The notes beneath the pieces were generated by a model. That model was not told the origin of the DNA, ran no database searches, and saw only the letters and a program-made list of their open reading frames with translations. Shown piece after piece: positions 18,985-29,162 of a DNA stretch of 47,006 nucleotides (its first letter is position 1; each line of letters starts with the position of its first letter). The translations under genes and the position numbers were made by a program. Source of the DNA: Asparagopsis taxiformis (Eukaryota > Rhodophyta > Florideophyceae > Bonnemaisoniales > Bonnemaisoniaceae); assembly GCA_030407315.1 (NCBI GenBank), contig JALQPE010003021.1:1-47006 (forward strand). Direction: 5' to 3'.

Positions 18985-19788
18985 TTAACTACGACCGCTA
19001 CGCGTCGCACCACGAGTAGTGCGCCGCGAGTTACGAGTACGAGGGGTACCGCCGCGAGACGCCGTCCCACCAACGGTACCACCGCGCTTGCGCGAACGCC
19101 CTGGGGGACTGGATTCAACCCCACTGCGGGAACGCTTACGCGTACGCGATATAACGGGAGAGTCCGAACTGTCCCGCTCGCTCTCGGCAACGTTGATTAC
19201 TTTTTCGGACGCGGCACGAGGATCCGGGATATTCAAATCCGTCTCACCGCTGTTATCAGGCAAAAGGGGACGCTGAGTTGAGTCAGCCAGCAGCGTGGGC
19301 AAAGAAGGATCGCGTTCACCGCTACTCAGAGGCAGATTTGTTGCCTCCTTTGCGGGTGTGGAAGTAGCTGGGGAAGGATGCATCTCCGGGTCGGAAGGAG
19401 GAGACCGCACTGTGCCTTTACGCATAGCCGCGGGTAACTGTGCCTCTAACAATGAGCGTAAATCCTCGTTGACCCGAGAACCATGGCGTAACAAGGATCG
19501 CACCTTCGCCAGCACGTCCATGCTCATCACTACTTTGGAGCGGAAAGTCGTGAGCTCCTCCCGGGCCATGTCCAACTCACGAGAATGGTTCCCCAACTGA
19601 CGCTTAAGCGCAACAATTTCAGCCTCCGCAATGGCCTTGGCCACCAAGGCCGCTCGTTTGGCCTCACGGGCGCTATGCTCGTTCCCTTTGAGGACGCGGA
19701 TTGTCGTCTGAGCGTTAGCCAGTGACTGTTGAGCTTCTTGAAGCTGTTCCTGTGCAGCCAAGCTGTGTCCCACGTCGGGAGCAGTCAT
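18985..19788 (-). CDS. Coiled-coil protein with basic Ser/Arg-rich tail
   Basis: The first ATG of the open frame is at 19786-19788; the frame itself extends to 19842. Residues about 5-115 form a strong coiled coil (AAQEQLQEAQQSLANAQTT, then EIVALKRQLGNHSRELDMAREELT). A Pro/Ser-rich linker follows. The C-terminus is very basic with RTRKRSRS and repeated Gly-Thr/Arg (TRNSRRTTRGATRSGRS), fitting nucleic-acid binding or a nuclear signal. I recognise no family. A similarly built coiled-coil ORF occurs at 31216-31877 inside Gypsy element B, so this may be an accessory ORF of a related retrotransposon rather than a host gene. Confidence 0.5.
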   Translation of the reverse strand: MTAPDVGHSLAAQEQLQEAQQSLANAQTTIRVLKGNEHSAREAKRAALVAKAIAEAEIVALKRQLGNHSRELDMAREELTTFRSKVVMSMDVLAKVRSLLRHGSRVNEDLRSLLEAQLPAAMRKGTVRSPPSDPEMHPSPATSTPAKEATNLPLSSGERDPSLPTLLADSTQRPLLPDNSGETDLNIPDPRAASEKVINVAESERDSSDSPVISRTRKRSRSGVESSPPGRSRKRGGTVGGTASRGGTPRTRNSRRTTRGATRSGRS

Positions 19789-19837
19789 CAAACACTTGGT
19801 ACGATGTATCAAATGGCGCAAACTCGCACGATCGTAA

Positions 19838-21594
19838 TGCAAGTATGAAGGGTGCTTCTACTACTGCGTAGATGCTTATGCGCTCGCGCTGCATGAGCGA
19901 ACGTGTTATGCGCTCGCGCTGCATGAGCGAACGTGTCGCTACCGTTTCAACCCCTCTCCCCAACATTTCAACAACGCTCGTGTCCCTGCCGTCACCCATG
20001 AGCCTGCTCGAAACAGCGACCATGATTCCCCGCAACCCAGCTCCCCAGACCCAGAATGTGGTCGTGCTTCCTCCAGCGACTCACCCTGTGACGCTCCACT
20101 GCCACCAACCTCAACCCCCTCCCGCGCAGACCTTCTCGTGCAATCCCTCGCCGCCAGTCTCACAACCCTCGAGTACAAGGCCGGCGCTGGCTGCGTGAGC
20201 GAAGTCATCACCATCCTACAAGACCCCGCATTCCCCCTAGAAAAGTTCAACAGCGCCGTTCGCACCGTAGAAGAATGTCGCCACGTTACCGCTTCCATGG
20301 TCGAAACACATTTCCGCACCGAAGGTTACAAGAGCCACATCATTCCAGACAAAACTGGTAAGTACTCGGCACAGCTGTACCTCCGCGACACAGTCGACAT
20401 GCTCCGCAGGCAGTTAGCACTGGCTAACGACCAAAATACTCTCTTCCACCCCTCCCCACAGACCGCCCCAGACGGCACCGCAATATTTTCTCATCCCCTA
20501 CACACAGAATTCGCGAAAACACTGCACCAGGTTACTAGACAGCGCGTGCAGCTCTCGGAAGATCCACAGGTCGTATGGGCAGAGGAAACTGATCCCACAC
20601 CTTCATCCTTTGCCGGCCTCCTTCAAGTGCACTCCGACAAGAGCAGCACAAGCCTCAAGAGCTCCGCAATCGTCGCATACCCCATACACGTCACACTGCT
20701 CAACTTCTCCGCCCCCCTCCGTCGCCACTGCATCCGTACCGGCCTCACCATTGTCGGGTATCTTCCGTACATTGTTAACCCTTCGTCCAACGCCTTGTTC
20801 GGTGATGAAATGCCGACAACCTCTAGTTCTGCTAGTCGCGCTCGCAAAATTGATATTCTTCATAAAGCACTCGAAAAGTGTTTTTCGTCCCTATCCACCG
20901 CGTTCTCTTCCGGGTTCCCCTGCACAGACTCCAGTGCAACTGCTCGCCAATGCTTTCCCATCCTAGCCAATTATTGCTGCGACTTTCCAGAGGCCAAAGA
21001 GCTGTCATGCACTCGCAACAGCACTACCACCACACATCCCTGCCACCGCTGCTACATCCCCGCCACTCAACTTGAATCCACCGCGCCACACCAGCCCCGC
21101 TCCCTCGATGATACACGCTCTGCACGCCAAGAGAGCGCTCAGGAGCATACAACTGCTCCGCTCGAAGCTCTCTCCCTCCTCTAACAACACTCTGTCCTCG
21201 AATCGACCGCTCTTTTACCCAGCAACAGTCCCCTAGACCCCTACAACATTTTCTCCTTCGAGCCTCTGCACAATCTCCACCTCGGCATCTCAAAGCTCAT
21301 CAAACAGTGCATTGTCCACCGCCTCAGCTCCCCAGACCTCACCACCACCACTGCCTCCCATTCCAGGACACCTCGCACCTTCAAGAAGGTGAAAAAATCC
21401 ATCCTCGCCGGCTCAAACAGCATTCTGTCCGCTATCGAACGCGACTACTACATCACCGGTCTTCATGTCGACTTCTCCAAGGGTGAGAAGGGCACCAATT
21501 TGAACGGCCTCTTCACGGAGGACGGCATACGCGGCATGCTCGCAGCCAAAGACTATTGTGGTGCAATTTATGCCGTTAACGCGAACGCGGGTTG
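19838..21594 (+). pseudogene. KDZ-like transposase fragment, one in-frame stop, cut by element B
   Basis: The frame is open from 19838 to a TAA at 21182-21184 and continues in the same frame to 21594. Before the stop: AYPIHVTLLNFSAPLRRHCIRTGLTIVGYLP and CCDFPEAKELSC followed by HPCHRCYIP (zinc-like CxxC). After it: FSFEPLHNLHLGISKLIKQ, a strong family motif, then EKGTNLNGLFTEDGIRGM. The order (D-x-A/E-A block, CxxC pair, D/E-x-LH block) parallels the intact protein at 6996-10799, although the sequences are distant. Homology ends where the CpG-rich element B begins. No ATG lies upstream in this frame before about 20297, so the 5' end is also uncertain. The single TAA could be a recent mutation or a readthrough stop. 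Confidence 0.72.
19877..19936 (+). repeat. Tandem duplication of a 30-bp unit
   Basis: Two exact copies of a 30-bp unit beginning TATGCGCTCGCGC lie at 19877-19906 and 19907-19936. Within the open frame of the KDZ-like pseudogene they encode YALALHERTC twice. The length keeps the frame intact. Confidence 0.9.
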
Positions 21595-22350
21595 AAGCGA
21601 TATCGACGAGTTGAGTCCGCGTGCATCCGCGCTGAGTTAGTTAGTAAGCGAGCGTACGCGTGGCGAACCGATTACGTGTCACGGTGCACCTGCGCGAACG
21701 CGTGCGATTGCGAACCCGGCGCCACGTGTAGCGATTTCGACGAATTTCCCTTTATTTCCCTTTTTTTGGGTTTTTTATGACGAAAGTCTTTTTCCCAAAT
21801 ATTTCCCTTTTTCGCGTGCGAGCGAGCGGCCGCCGGCCGGCCACGGTAGGACAGCCTGTCCTTTAGTAGTTAGCTATTAATGGTCGTTCAGCTTCGCACC
21901 CTACCAATAAACAGCCAGCATCTTCGCAGCTACGAGTTAAGCGTTTAGCGAATCGCGAGGACCGATTGTGTTGAAACGTTGCGTGCGGGTTGCTCACGAT
22001 CGCCGACGTTCGCGTGCGCGCTGCGCATAAACCGATCGTCGAACCGCGTCGCACCGCGATAGCGCGCGTTGCGTCGCACGCCACTAGGCCAGGGATTTAC
22101 GACCCCTGTGTGGATCGCGTTGTGCTCGAGTTTACTCGGTGATCTCCCCCTGAGATCACGGCTTGCGCCGGCCCGCGAATCCCGTGTTGCGATCGTTCCC
22201 TACGCGTTCCGCCGTTGTACCACCCGTTCGCCAGCGCGACCGAGCGACGCGCGAACGCAAGTTCAACCAGCGCGTTACGGTTCACCTCGCCCTGACACGG
22301 CTGCAATTCTAGAACTCCCTTAGCGATCGCCACCCCGGCTGGTCCTACAA
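21595..22350 (+). mobile_element. Probable 5' LTR of element B
   Basis: This segment lies between the end of KDZ homology and the primer-binding site. It ends CTACAAC, so a CTACA terminus is followed by two bases and then TGG, as in element A. It holds T-rich runs near 21745-21815. There is no second copy to confirm it. Confidence 0.45.
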
Positions 22351-22351
22351 C

Positions 22352-22369
22352 TGGTCTCTCGACCTAGAA
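22352..22369 (+). other. Primer-binding site of element B
   Basis: TGGTCTCTCGACCTAGAA, identical to the site of element A. The reverse complement can form a tRNA 3' end with T-stem strand CTAGG, acceptor strand TCGAGAG, discriminator A and CCA. The 18-nt identity between two otherwise diverged elements supports the assignment. Confidence 0.85.
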
Positions 22370-22926
22370 TTGCGGGAACCGACGTGCGAACTCAGCGAAG
22401 CACAGAAACTCCGCTTGGGGAAAACACGGGACGCCAAACCCATCGCTTACTCTAATTCTTCTTTTATCCGTTCGTCGTGCGCGACAGCGAGGGCGATTGA
22501 CGCGTGCGCGCGTATCGCTATCCCGGAAGCGGTGCTATAGCCTCTCTGGTTTGTATAACTACCCTACCTCTACTACGACGATTCGCAGCGCGGAACGACG
22601 CGATCGAAGACGCAGCGCGTGCGCGCGCTAGTTCGCAACCCTAACGCGGGTTCGGCGGTGCCGAAAATATTGGGTTCGCGAGCGATCGAGACCCGTCTTC
22701 ACGCGTTCCGAGCGAGGAAGAAGCCCTCCTGCGAGCGAACTCGTCCCCCTCACCCTTACTACGCGCGCCCGATACGCAGACAATTTTCGGGAAGCGCTTC
22801 CCTTTTTACCTGCCAATTTTTCGACGCGCCGACGCGAGATTTTGACGCGCGGCGAATTCCCCTTTCTCCTTCCCCATCATCCCTTTTTCCCTTTTCCCTT
22901 AGCGACGATCGAACGCAACCGCGCCG
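22370..22926 (+). other. Leader of element B between primer-binding site and gag
   Basis: A GC-rich untranslated leader of about 560 bp. Packaging signals are expected here, but none can be recognised. Overlapping short frames are not credible genes. Confidence 0.55.
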
Positions 22927-24897
22927 ATGGATCCATCCGCGCCCGAGCGATCGAACGCGCCGACCGAACCGCCGCCAGTCGCGTCGCAAACGCACGCAGT
23001 CGACGCGCTGGTCGCTTCACATATCCCTGACCCTACCGCTTCTCCGTGGCCGCCGTTACCGACGCAAGCGCTCGCGAGCATCGACGACGACGCGCAAACG
23101 TCCGACGATGGCGCCGCAACGAAGCGCGAGGCCGAGTTCCGCGTTTCCGACGTGCACGCCACGCCGTCCGCAACGCTTCCGAGCTTGGTTCGACAAGTAG
23201 TGGACGACCCTACGTTCCAATGCATGCTCCAGGCTAAAGTACGAGCTGCGGTGGACCGCGCCATCAAGGGCCAATCGCGTGGACTAACGGCTCAGATGAG
23301 GGCTCAAGTCCACAACCTAATCGTCACTACGATGGACTCCCGCGAGGAGCACAATACTGAACGCGCGAACGTCGCTGTGCGCGAAAACCGAACGCGGACC
23401 GCAGCGCGCGCGACCCCTACGAACTACACGCGCGACGCGGACCCCGAAGGATGGCTGGAACTGGCGCGCCAGGACCTGTCATTCGACGACCACCCGCATT
23501 CGGATAGCGACAATGGACCCGCGCATCCCGGACTGGTAGAGATCCAGCCGTTGAACGAGCTGTTCACGCGCGCGCTTTCGTATCGCATGTACCGCTTGCG
23601 TAATACGAACCGCGCGTTTAACCGATCAATTGCGAGCGAATTGGCTAACACCGCGAAGATGGTGCGCCATTCGATGCAGGGAGAGAATTTCACGGGCGCT
23701 GACGGAATTGCCGTGCTATCGTTCCTGAAGTATTTCAAGAGCGCATGCGACGACACCGGCGTATCCGAAGGCGCAGCGCTTCCGATTCTCAAGTATTTCC
23801 TCGCCGACGAGGCGCGCGACACGTTCCAAACGTACGTGGGACGAACGTTCCGAGGAGCGCGCGCGGGCGTCGATTCGATTACGTGCTACGCGGAAGCCGT
23901 TCAGTGGCTCTTACTAACCTATGCGCGCGAAGGCGACGTCGCGCAAGCGTATCGTGACGTGGCGCAACAAACGCAAGACCCGAAGGAAACCGAAACGCAA
24001 TTCGCTACGAGACTACGACGCCGCGCGCTGCGCTGCGGCGATGCGTTTAGCGAGCGAACGCTTGTTTCTATTTTCGTCGATGGTCTACGACCCTATGCGC
24101 AACACCTCGTGCGGGACGCGCTGTCTCGCGACCCGCGTCGATACACCTTTCGAGAGCTAGTCTCTATGGCGCAGAGCCACGGGGACACGCACCGAGCGAT
24201 GACGCCGACGACGAGCGCGCGACCGCTACTGCGACGAACGCCTGCGCTCTACGTAAACGAGGACGAGACACCGACGCTGCAGGCACTGACCGTGGGGCAT
24301 ACCCCGCCATCAGGCTTCTCATCGCCAAACGTCTCAACCTCCGCCGCGACGCCGCACGCTCCGCGCGAACGGAAGTTCTCGACCCCGAGCCCCATGCGAA
24401 GTCCAACCTCGCTGGGCACCCCTTCGTCGAATTATCGTACGCCACGCTCTCGCGACGCATCGCCCGCCGACCGCTCGCGACGCTTTGCGCATAACGACGA
24501 CCGAGAACGCGAACGCGCGGGACCGTACACGGCGCACATACCGCGCGCAACTTACCCAGCGCCTATCGTGAGACAGACGGAACCGGCCGACACGTCTCGC
24601 ACAGCGGCGTTCCGCTGTCTGATATGCCGGCAGTTTGGACACCCCATGGTAAGCTGCCCGCTGCTCTCATCCGAGCAACAGGCCGCAATTCGCGAGATGC
24701 ATAGTCACGCGCGCCTAACGCCCGAAGAACTGAACCTGCAGCGTAACGTTCAGGTTTTCGAGGTTTCCGCGGACGATGACGCACGCGAGCGCGAAAGCGA
24801 ACGCACGCGCGAGGACGACGCGCACGACGGCGAGCAGCTCACGCCCCACTCGGTTCGCTTCGCAGAAGACCCGGGAAACGCCTACGAGGAGTCGTAG
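22927..24897 (+). CDS. Gypsy element B: Gag
   Basis: An intact 656-aa ORF starts at ATG 22927. An Ala/Pro-rich N-terminus is followed by the Gag capsid core at about 210-420, including FLKYFKSACDDTGVSEGAALPILKYFLADEAR-type helices and AFSERTLVSIFVDGLRP. A Ser/Pro/Arg-rich linker leads to a CCHC knuckle C-L-I-C-RQFGHPMVSC at about 563-576. The tail is acidic and Arg-rich. The ORF ends in TAG 45 bp before the pol ATG, so pol must be reached by reinitiation, internal entry or a separate transcript rather than simple readthrough. Confidence 0.9.
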   Translation: MDPSAPERSNAPTEPPPVASQTHAVDALVASHIPDPTASPWPPLPTQALASIDDDAQTSDDGAATKREAEFRVSDVHATPSATLPSLVRQVVDDPTFQCMLQAKVRAAVDRAIKGQSRGLTAQMRAQVHNLIVTTMDSREEHNTERANVAVRENRTRTAARATPTNYTRDADPEGWLELARQDLSFDDHPHSDSDNGPAHPGLVEIQPLNELFTRALSYRMYRLRNTNRAFNRSIASELANTAKMVRHSMQGENFTGADGIAVLSFLKYFKSACDDTGVSEGAALPILKYFLADEARDTFQTYVGRTFRGARAGVDSITCYAEAVQWLLLTYAREGDVAQAYRDVAQQTQDPKETETQFATRLRRRALRCGDAFSERTLVSIFVDGLRPYAQHLVRDALSRDPRRYTFRELVSMAQSHGDTHRAMTPTTSARPLLRRTPALYVNEDETPTLQALTVGHTPPSGFSSPNVSTSAATPHAPRERKFSTPSPMRSPTSLGTPSSNYRTPRSRDASPADRSRRFAHNDDRERERAGPYTAHIPRATYPAPIVRQTEPADTSRTAAFRCLICRQFGHPMVSCPLLSSEQQAAIREMHSHARLTPEELNLQRNVQVFEVSADDDARERESERTREDDAHDGEQLTPHSVRFAEDPGNAYEES

Positions 24898-24941
24898 CGG
24901 GTGGGCCGACTCCTCCTCACTCAACGGATACGCGACGCGCG

Positions 24942-27900
24942 ATGACGCTACCGCCGCGCGAAAAACCGCCTCCGTTACCACCCGAAACAGTGGTCCTGTT
25001 TCAGACCCCTACCACGAACTACAAGCTCGAGATACGCGTCGGATATAATCTACGCACGGCCACCGCGGTGACCGCTGTGCTTGATACCGGCGCGGGCCCG
25101 AGCCTCATTCGCGAGAACGTATTAGGCGCTGATTGGAAGCGCCACGCTACGCCGCCAACGCTGCGCTGCGCGATTATCGACGCGAATGGGCGACGCCTCG
25201 CGCCGAACGCGTCATTGCGACTTAGCGTTCTTCTAGGTGCCCGCGCGCACCTTCAAACTTTCCTGGTGATGCCGCGCTTATCCGTCCCTTGCATTCTGGG
25301 AGCAGACTTCATCGACCGTGTGGTTCGGATGATCTATACTGGGCCGCAGCGCGCGTTGCGAACCCGCTATGGAGACCACGTTCCGATGCTCCCACGCACG
25401 CCGACGAAACCGCGCCGCGCACCGACCCCCAAGACTACCCGACCGACAGAATTCGCACCAATCCGCGTTGCGCGCCGCACGTCGATTCCGCCGCACGCGA
25501 CGCAAGCTATCGAAGTCACCACGGGCGCTGACGGACGCTGCATCATGATACCCACGACCGACCTCTATGGGCAGAAGTTGCTTCGTCTAGCCAACGGTGA
25601 AACGCAAGTTAAAAGGAACGTGCCCTTCAGTGTGCAAGTGCACAACGCCGGCACCCGCCTCCAGGTATTGCCCAAAGGCATGAAGGTGGGAGCCGCAGTG
25701 CCCAACCCCGTAGGTTGCCTACAAGTTGCACAAGAAGCGCCGACTCCGCAAGACCGACCGCCCGACGATGCGACGCCACACGACGCGACGAACCCGCCGG
25801 ACCCGCGCGAAGCCGACGGAATTGCGAACGCGACGCCGCATTGGGAAGACCTCTTACGCGCGACGCTACGCGATGAGCGAGTAGACGATGACCTACACGC
25901 GCGAATTATCGAGATGCTGCGAAAGCACGAGCGCATGTGGAATGGCACGCTCGGAGCTATCCACGCGACAGAACACCGCATCGAACTGGTTCCGGGGGCG
26001 ACCCCCGTCAACCAACCGCCGTACCGCGCCGGACACGCGTCGCGCGAAATTATCCGTACGCAAGTGGATAAGATGCTCCGCGCTGGAGTGATCGAACCTG
26101 CTACATCGGAGTGGGCGAGCCCGGTCGTAGTCGTGCCTAAGAAGGACGGGAATTCCCGCTTCTGCATCGACTACCGCCGCTTAAACGCCGCCACCGTCAA
26201 GGACGCGTATCCGATTCCGCGCATGGACGATTGCGTCGATTCGCTTGGCAACGCGACGGTTTTCACTACGCTAGACTGCAACTCGGGATACTGGCAAATC
26301 CCGGTAGCGCACGCCGACCGCGATAAGACTACGTTTACGTCGCATGTTGGTACGTATCGTATGCCCTTCGGACTATCGAACGCGCCCGCGACGTTTCAGC
26401 GCGCGCTCGATATCCTGCTCGCGAACGTGAAATGGCAGCACTGCCTTGTCTACTTGGATGACGTAATTATCTTCTCCGCCGACATAAATGCGCACGTGCA
26501 TCACGTCGACGAGATACTGGGGATCCTCGGACGCGCTGGCGTTTCGCTTAAGTTTGCGAAGACCGAGTTCTTCAAGCGCTCGGTAGACTACCTGGGACAT
26601 ACTATTTCGCCTGGCAAGCTATCCGTGCCGACGACGAAATGCGACGCGCTGCGCGATGCGACGTATCCGACGACGAAAACGCAGCTGCGCAGCTTTCTGG
26701 GAACTTGCAACGTATACCGCCGATTCGTCGAAAAATTCGCGTTCGTCGCGGCGCCGCTTACGCAGTTGCTAAAGAAGGACCAAGGAGACAGCTTACCCGC
26801 GCCGACGCCGGAGCAAACGCGCGCGTTCGAATCACTGCGACGAGCGATGCTATCTCCGCCTATTCTTCGCCTACCGCGCGAGGGGCACCCGTATGTGCTC
26901 GACACCGACGCGTCGCAAGGCCAAATCGGATGCGCGTTACTACAGTTAGACGCCGACGGAGACACTTTGCATCCAGTCGGATACTGGTCGCGCACGCTTA
27001 ACGACGCGGAGCGAAATTACTCGACGACGGAACGCGAATGCCTCGCGGTGGTATGGGCTGTGTTACTATTACGCGCATATCTAGAAGGACGGAAGTTCAC
27101 GGTTCGCACGGACCATAATTCGCTGCGCTGGATTCTAAATATGACCTCCGCGGAAGGACGACTCGCGCGCTGGCGATTGCGACTCGCCGAGTTCGAGTTT
27201 GACGTCGAATATAAAAAGGGTAAACGCCATGTTATCGCCGACGCGCTCTCGCGAATGGCCACGCGAAGCGGCGACGAGACGGAAATACCGGACGAGATAC
27301 CCTGCTTCGGCGCCGCGAACATGGTCGAACCTCACGCGGACGCTTACGTTCGAGCCGACGCCGCGCTACTATGCGACTACGCCGAATATTATCCTAGCCT
27401 GGATTGTCTGCTGACATCTCGAGCATGTATCGAACCACCCGTATCCGCTGACGAGTGGATACGCGAGCAGGCTACGGACGAGTTCTGCCAGAACGCAAAA
27501 CGCGACGTCGAGACCGCGCCGCAATCGCGTTTTCACCTGTCCCCCGATGGGATTCTCATGAGGACCGCTCCGCTCGATGATGCTACGCAGATAGTCGTGC
27601 CCGAAACCATCAAAGGGCGCATTTTGCGAGCTAACCACTACGCGGTAACCGCAGGACATCCGGGCGCGCGACGCATGTATGACGCAATTCGACGCGCGTA
27701 CTACTGGCCGATGATGAGCGTAGACGTCTACACTACCGTGAGACAGTGCGACGCGTGCGCACGTAACCGCGTTACGCAATATCGCCATACGAACGCCCTG
27801 AAGCTATTCCCCGCGACGCGCCCGCTCGAAGACGTCGCTATCGATATCCTTGGTCCGCTGCCCGAGACCCCGCGCCAACGCCGCTTCATACTCGTAATCG

Positions 27901-29162
27901 CAGACCGCTATAGCAAACTCTGCCGACTCATCGCGCTCGGACGCGTATCCGCACTTGCTGTTGCGAAGGCATTTTGCCGAGACTGGGTTTTCGTCTATGG
28001 ACCGCCGCGCACGCTACTTTCGGACAATGGGCCGCAATTCCGCTCGAAGCTGTTTCAGGAGACTTGCGCGCTGATGGGTACGCGGAACATATTTACGACG
28101 ACATACCATCCGCAATCGAATGGACAAGTCGAGCGCATGAACCACACCATCGTCGCGACGCTGCGCCACTATGTAGATGAAGAGCGCAGAGATTGGGACG
28201 AGCATTTAGACGCGCTGGCGTACGCTTACAACCGCGCGATACACCGCTCGACGAATACGTCGCCGTTCGAACTTACGCTCACGCGCTATCCCGTATCGCT
28301 GGGAACGGAGCAAGTGGACACGATTCGCAGCACGCCATTCCTCCGCATGGAATTTCTAGCGCGATTATCGGACGCCTATGCGCGCGCGGCAAACGCGCTG
28401 AAGAAGGCGCAAGCGCGGTATAAACGGGATTTCGACCGCGGCGTACGCGCAGTGAACAGGGAGATAAAGGTGGGTGACCAAGTCTACTTGGATACCCGCG
28501 CGGGAGCGACGACTCAAGCGCAGCGAGACGAAGGAGCGCGTGTGTCGAAATTGGACTACCCCGTCTCCGGCCCTTTCCCTGTAATAGGCTGTCGCGGCCA
28601 TACCTACGAAATCGTAATAGATGGCGTGCCCGAGCTCGTTAGTTCCGACCGCATCCGCGTCGCACCGCGTATTGCGACGCCCGCGCCTTCCCCGCTAGAC
28701 GACGAGGAAGATGCTACTGCAACGGAAGCCGCTAACGACGCTACGCAACGCAGCGAACGCGACCTCGAAGCTTCGCGCAAAGTTAGCCCAGAGCCTGGGT
28801 ACGGAACGCGCGAATTTATGATTGACAAACTCGTGGCCGAAGGCATTGACGATGCTGGGGAAGCCGTTTTCCGAGTGCGCTGGAAAGGATATTCGCCGCG
28901 CGATGATACCTGGGAACCCGTGGGCTCGTTACCCGCACCCATTGTCGTACGTTTCCGCAAGGACCTAAAGCGAACCGCTTCGAGCGCCGCCGGACGCGAC
29001 ACCGAGCCCGACCGCGCTACGTCACGCGACCGCCGGGGACCCCCGCCGAAGAAGCGCACGCCGGAAGCGACAAGCGTCACCAAACCGCGCCGGACGCCAC
29101 CCAGTCGCTCCAGTTCGCGGCTAGCGGATAAGAGGACGCGCCATCGCCCGCCACGCGACTAA
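24942..29162 (+). CDS. Gypsy element B: Pol polyprotein with chromodomain
   Basis: An intact 1406-aa ORF carries the full set of domains in Ty3/Gypsy order. Protease: DTGAGPS at 48-54 and CILGADF near 117. Reverse transcriptase about 345-515: WASPVVVVPKKDG, FCIDYRRLN, MPFGLSNAPATFQ and the YLDD active site at 504-507. RNase H: D654 in LDTDAS, E697 in STTEREC, D724 in RTDHNS. Integrase: zinc-binding H899/H906/C936/C939, catalytic D968, D1028 (LLSDNGPQF) and E1064 (NGQVERMNH). A chromodomain at about 1291-1345 (FRVRWKGYSPRDDTWEPVGSL) marks it as a chromovirus, a group that uses this domain to target insertion to certain chromatin. The C-terminus is basic. All catalytic residues are present, so the enzyme set looks competent although the element lacks a recognisable 3' LTR. 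Confidence 0.96.
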   Translation: MTLPPREKPPPLPPETVVLFQTPTTNYKLEIRVGYNLRTATAVTAVLDTGAGPSLIRENVLGADWKRHATPPTLRCAIIDANGRRLAPNASLRLSVLLGARAHLQTFLVMPRLSVPCILGADFIDRVVRMIYTGPQRALRTRYGDHVPMLPRTPTKPRRAPTPKTTRPTEFAPIRVARRTSIPPHATQAIEVTTGADGRCIMIPTTDLYGQKLLRLANGETQVKRNVPFSVQVHNAGTRLQVLPKGMKVGAAVPNPVGCLQVAQEAPTPQDRPPDDATPHDATNPPDPREADGIANATPHWEDLLRATLRDERVDDDLHARIIEMLRKHERMWNGTLGAIHATEHRIELVPGATPVNQPPYRAGHASREIIRTQVDKMLRAGVIEPATSEWASPVVVVPKKDGNSRFCIDYRRLNAATVKDAYPIPRMDDCVDSLGNATVFTTLDCNSGYWQIPVAHADRDKTTFTSHVGTYRMPFGLSNAPATFQRALDILLANVKWQHCLVYLDDVIIFSADINAHVHHVDEILGILGRAGVSLKFAKTEFFKRSVDYLGHTISPGKLSVPTTKCDALRDATYPTTKTQLRSFLGTCNVYRRFVEKFAFVAAPLTQLLKKDQGDSLPAPTPEQTRAFESLRRAMLSPPILRLPREGHPYVLDTDASQGQIGCALLQLDADGDTLHPVGYWSRTLNDAERNYSTTERECLAVVWAVLLLRAYLEGRKFTVRTDHNSLRWILNMTSAEGRLARWRLRLAEFEFDVEYKKGKRHVIADALSRMATRSGDETEIPDEIPCFGAANMVEPHADAYVRADAALLCDYAEYYPSLDCLLTSRACIEPPVSADEWIREQATDEFCQNAKRDVETAPQSRFHLSPDGILMRTAPLDDATQIVVPETIKGRILRANHYAVTAGHPGARRMYDAIRRAYYWPMMSVDVYTTVRQCDACARNRVTQYRHTNALKLFPATRPLEDVAIDILGPLPETPRQRRFILVIADRYSKLCRLIALGRVSALAVAKAFCRDWVFVYGPPRTLLSDNGPQFRSKLFQETCALMGTRNIFTTTYHPQSNGQVERMNHTIVATLRHYVDEERRDWDEHLDALAYAYNRAIHRSTNTSPFELTLTRYPVSLGTEQVDTIRSTPFLRMEFLARLSDAYARAANALKKAQARYKRDFDRGVRAVNREIKVGDQVYLDTRAGATTQAQRDEGARVSKLDYPVSGPFPVIGCRGHTYEIVIDGVPELVSSDRIRVAPRIATPAPSPLDDEEDATATEAANDATQRSERDLEASRKVSPEPGYGTREFMIDKLVAEGIDDAGEAVFRVRWKGYSPRDDTWEPVGSLPAPIVVRFRKDLKRTASSAAGRDTEPDRATSRDRRGPPPKKRTPEATSVTKPRRTPPSRSSSRLADKRTRHRPPRD

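Noticed and set aside
16381..22400. A tRNA gene near the primer-binding sites
   Set aside because: Only 18 nt match a tRNA 3' end; no anticodon or D-arm sequence lies beside them.
25565..27788. Minus-strand and alternative-frame open frames opposite gag/pol of element B
   Set aside because: They are shadows of a CpG-rich coding sequence with few stops; pol has all catalytic motifs in the plus frame.
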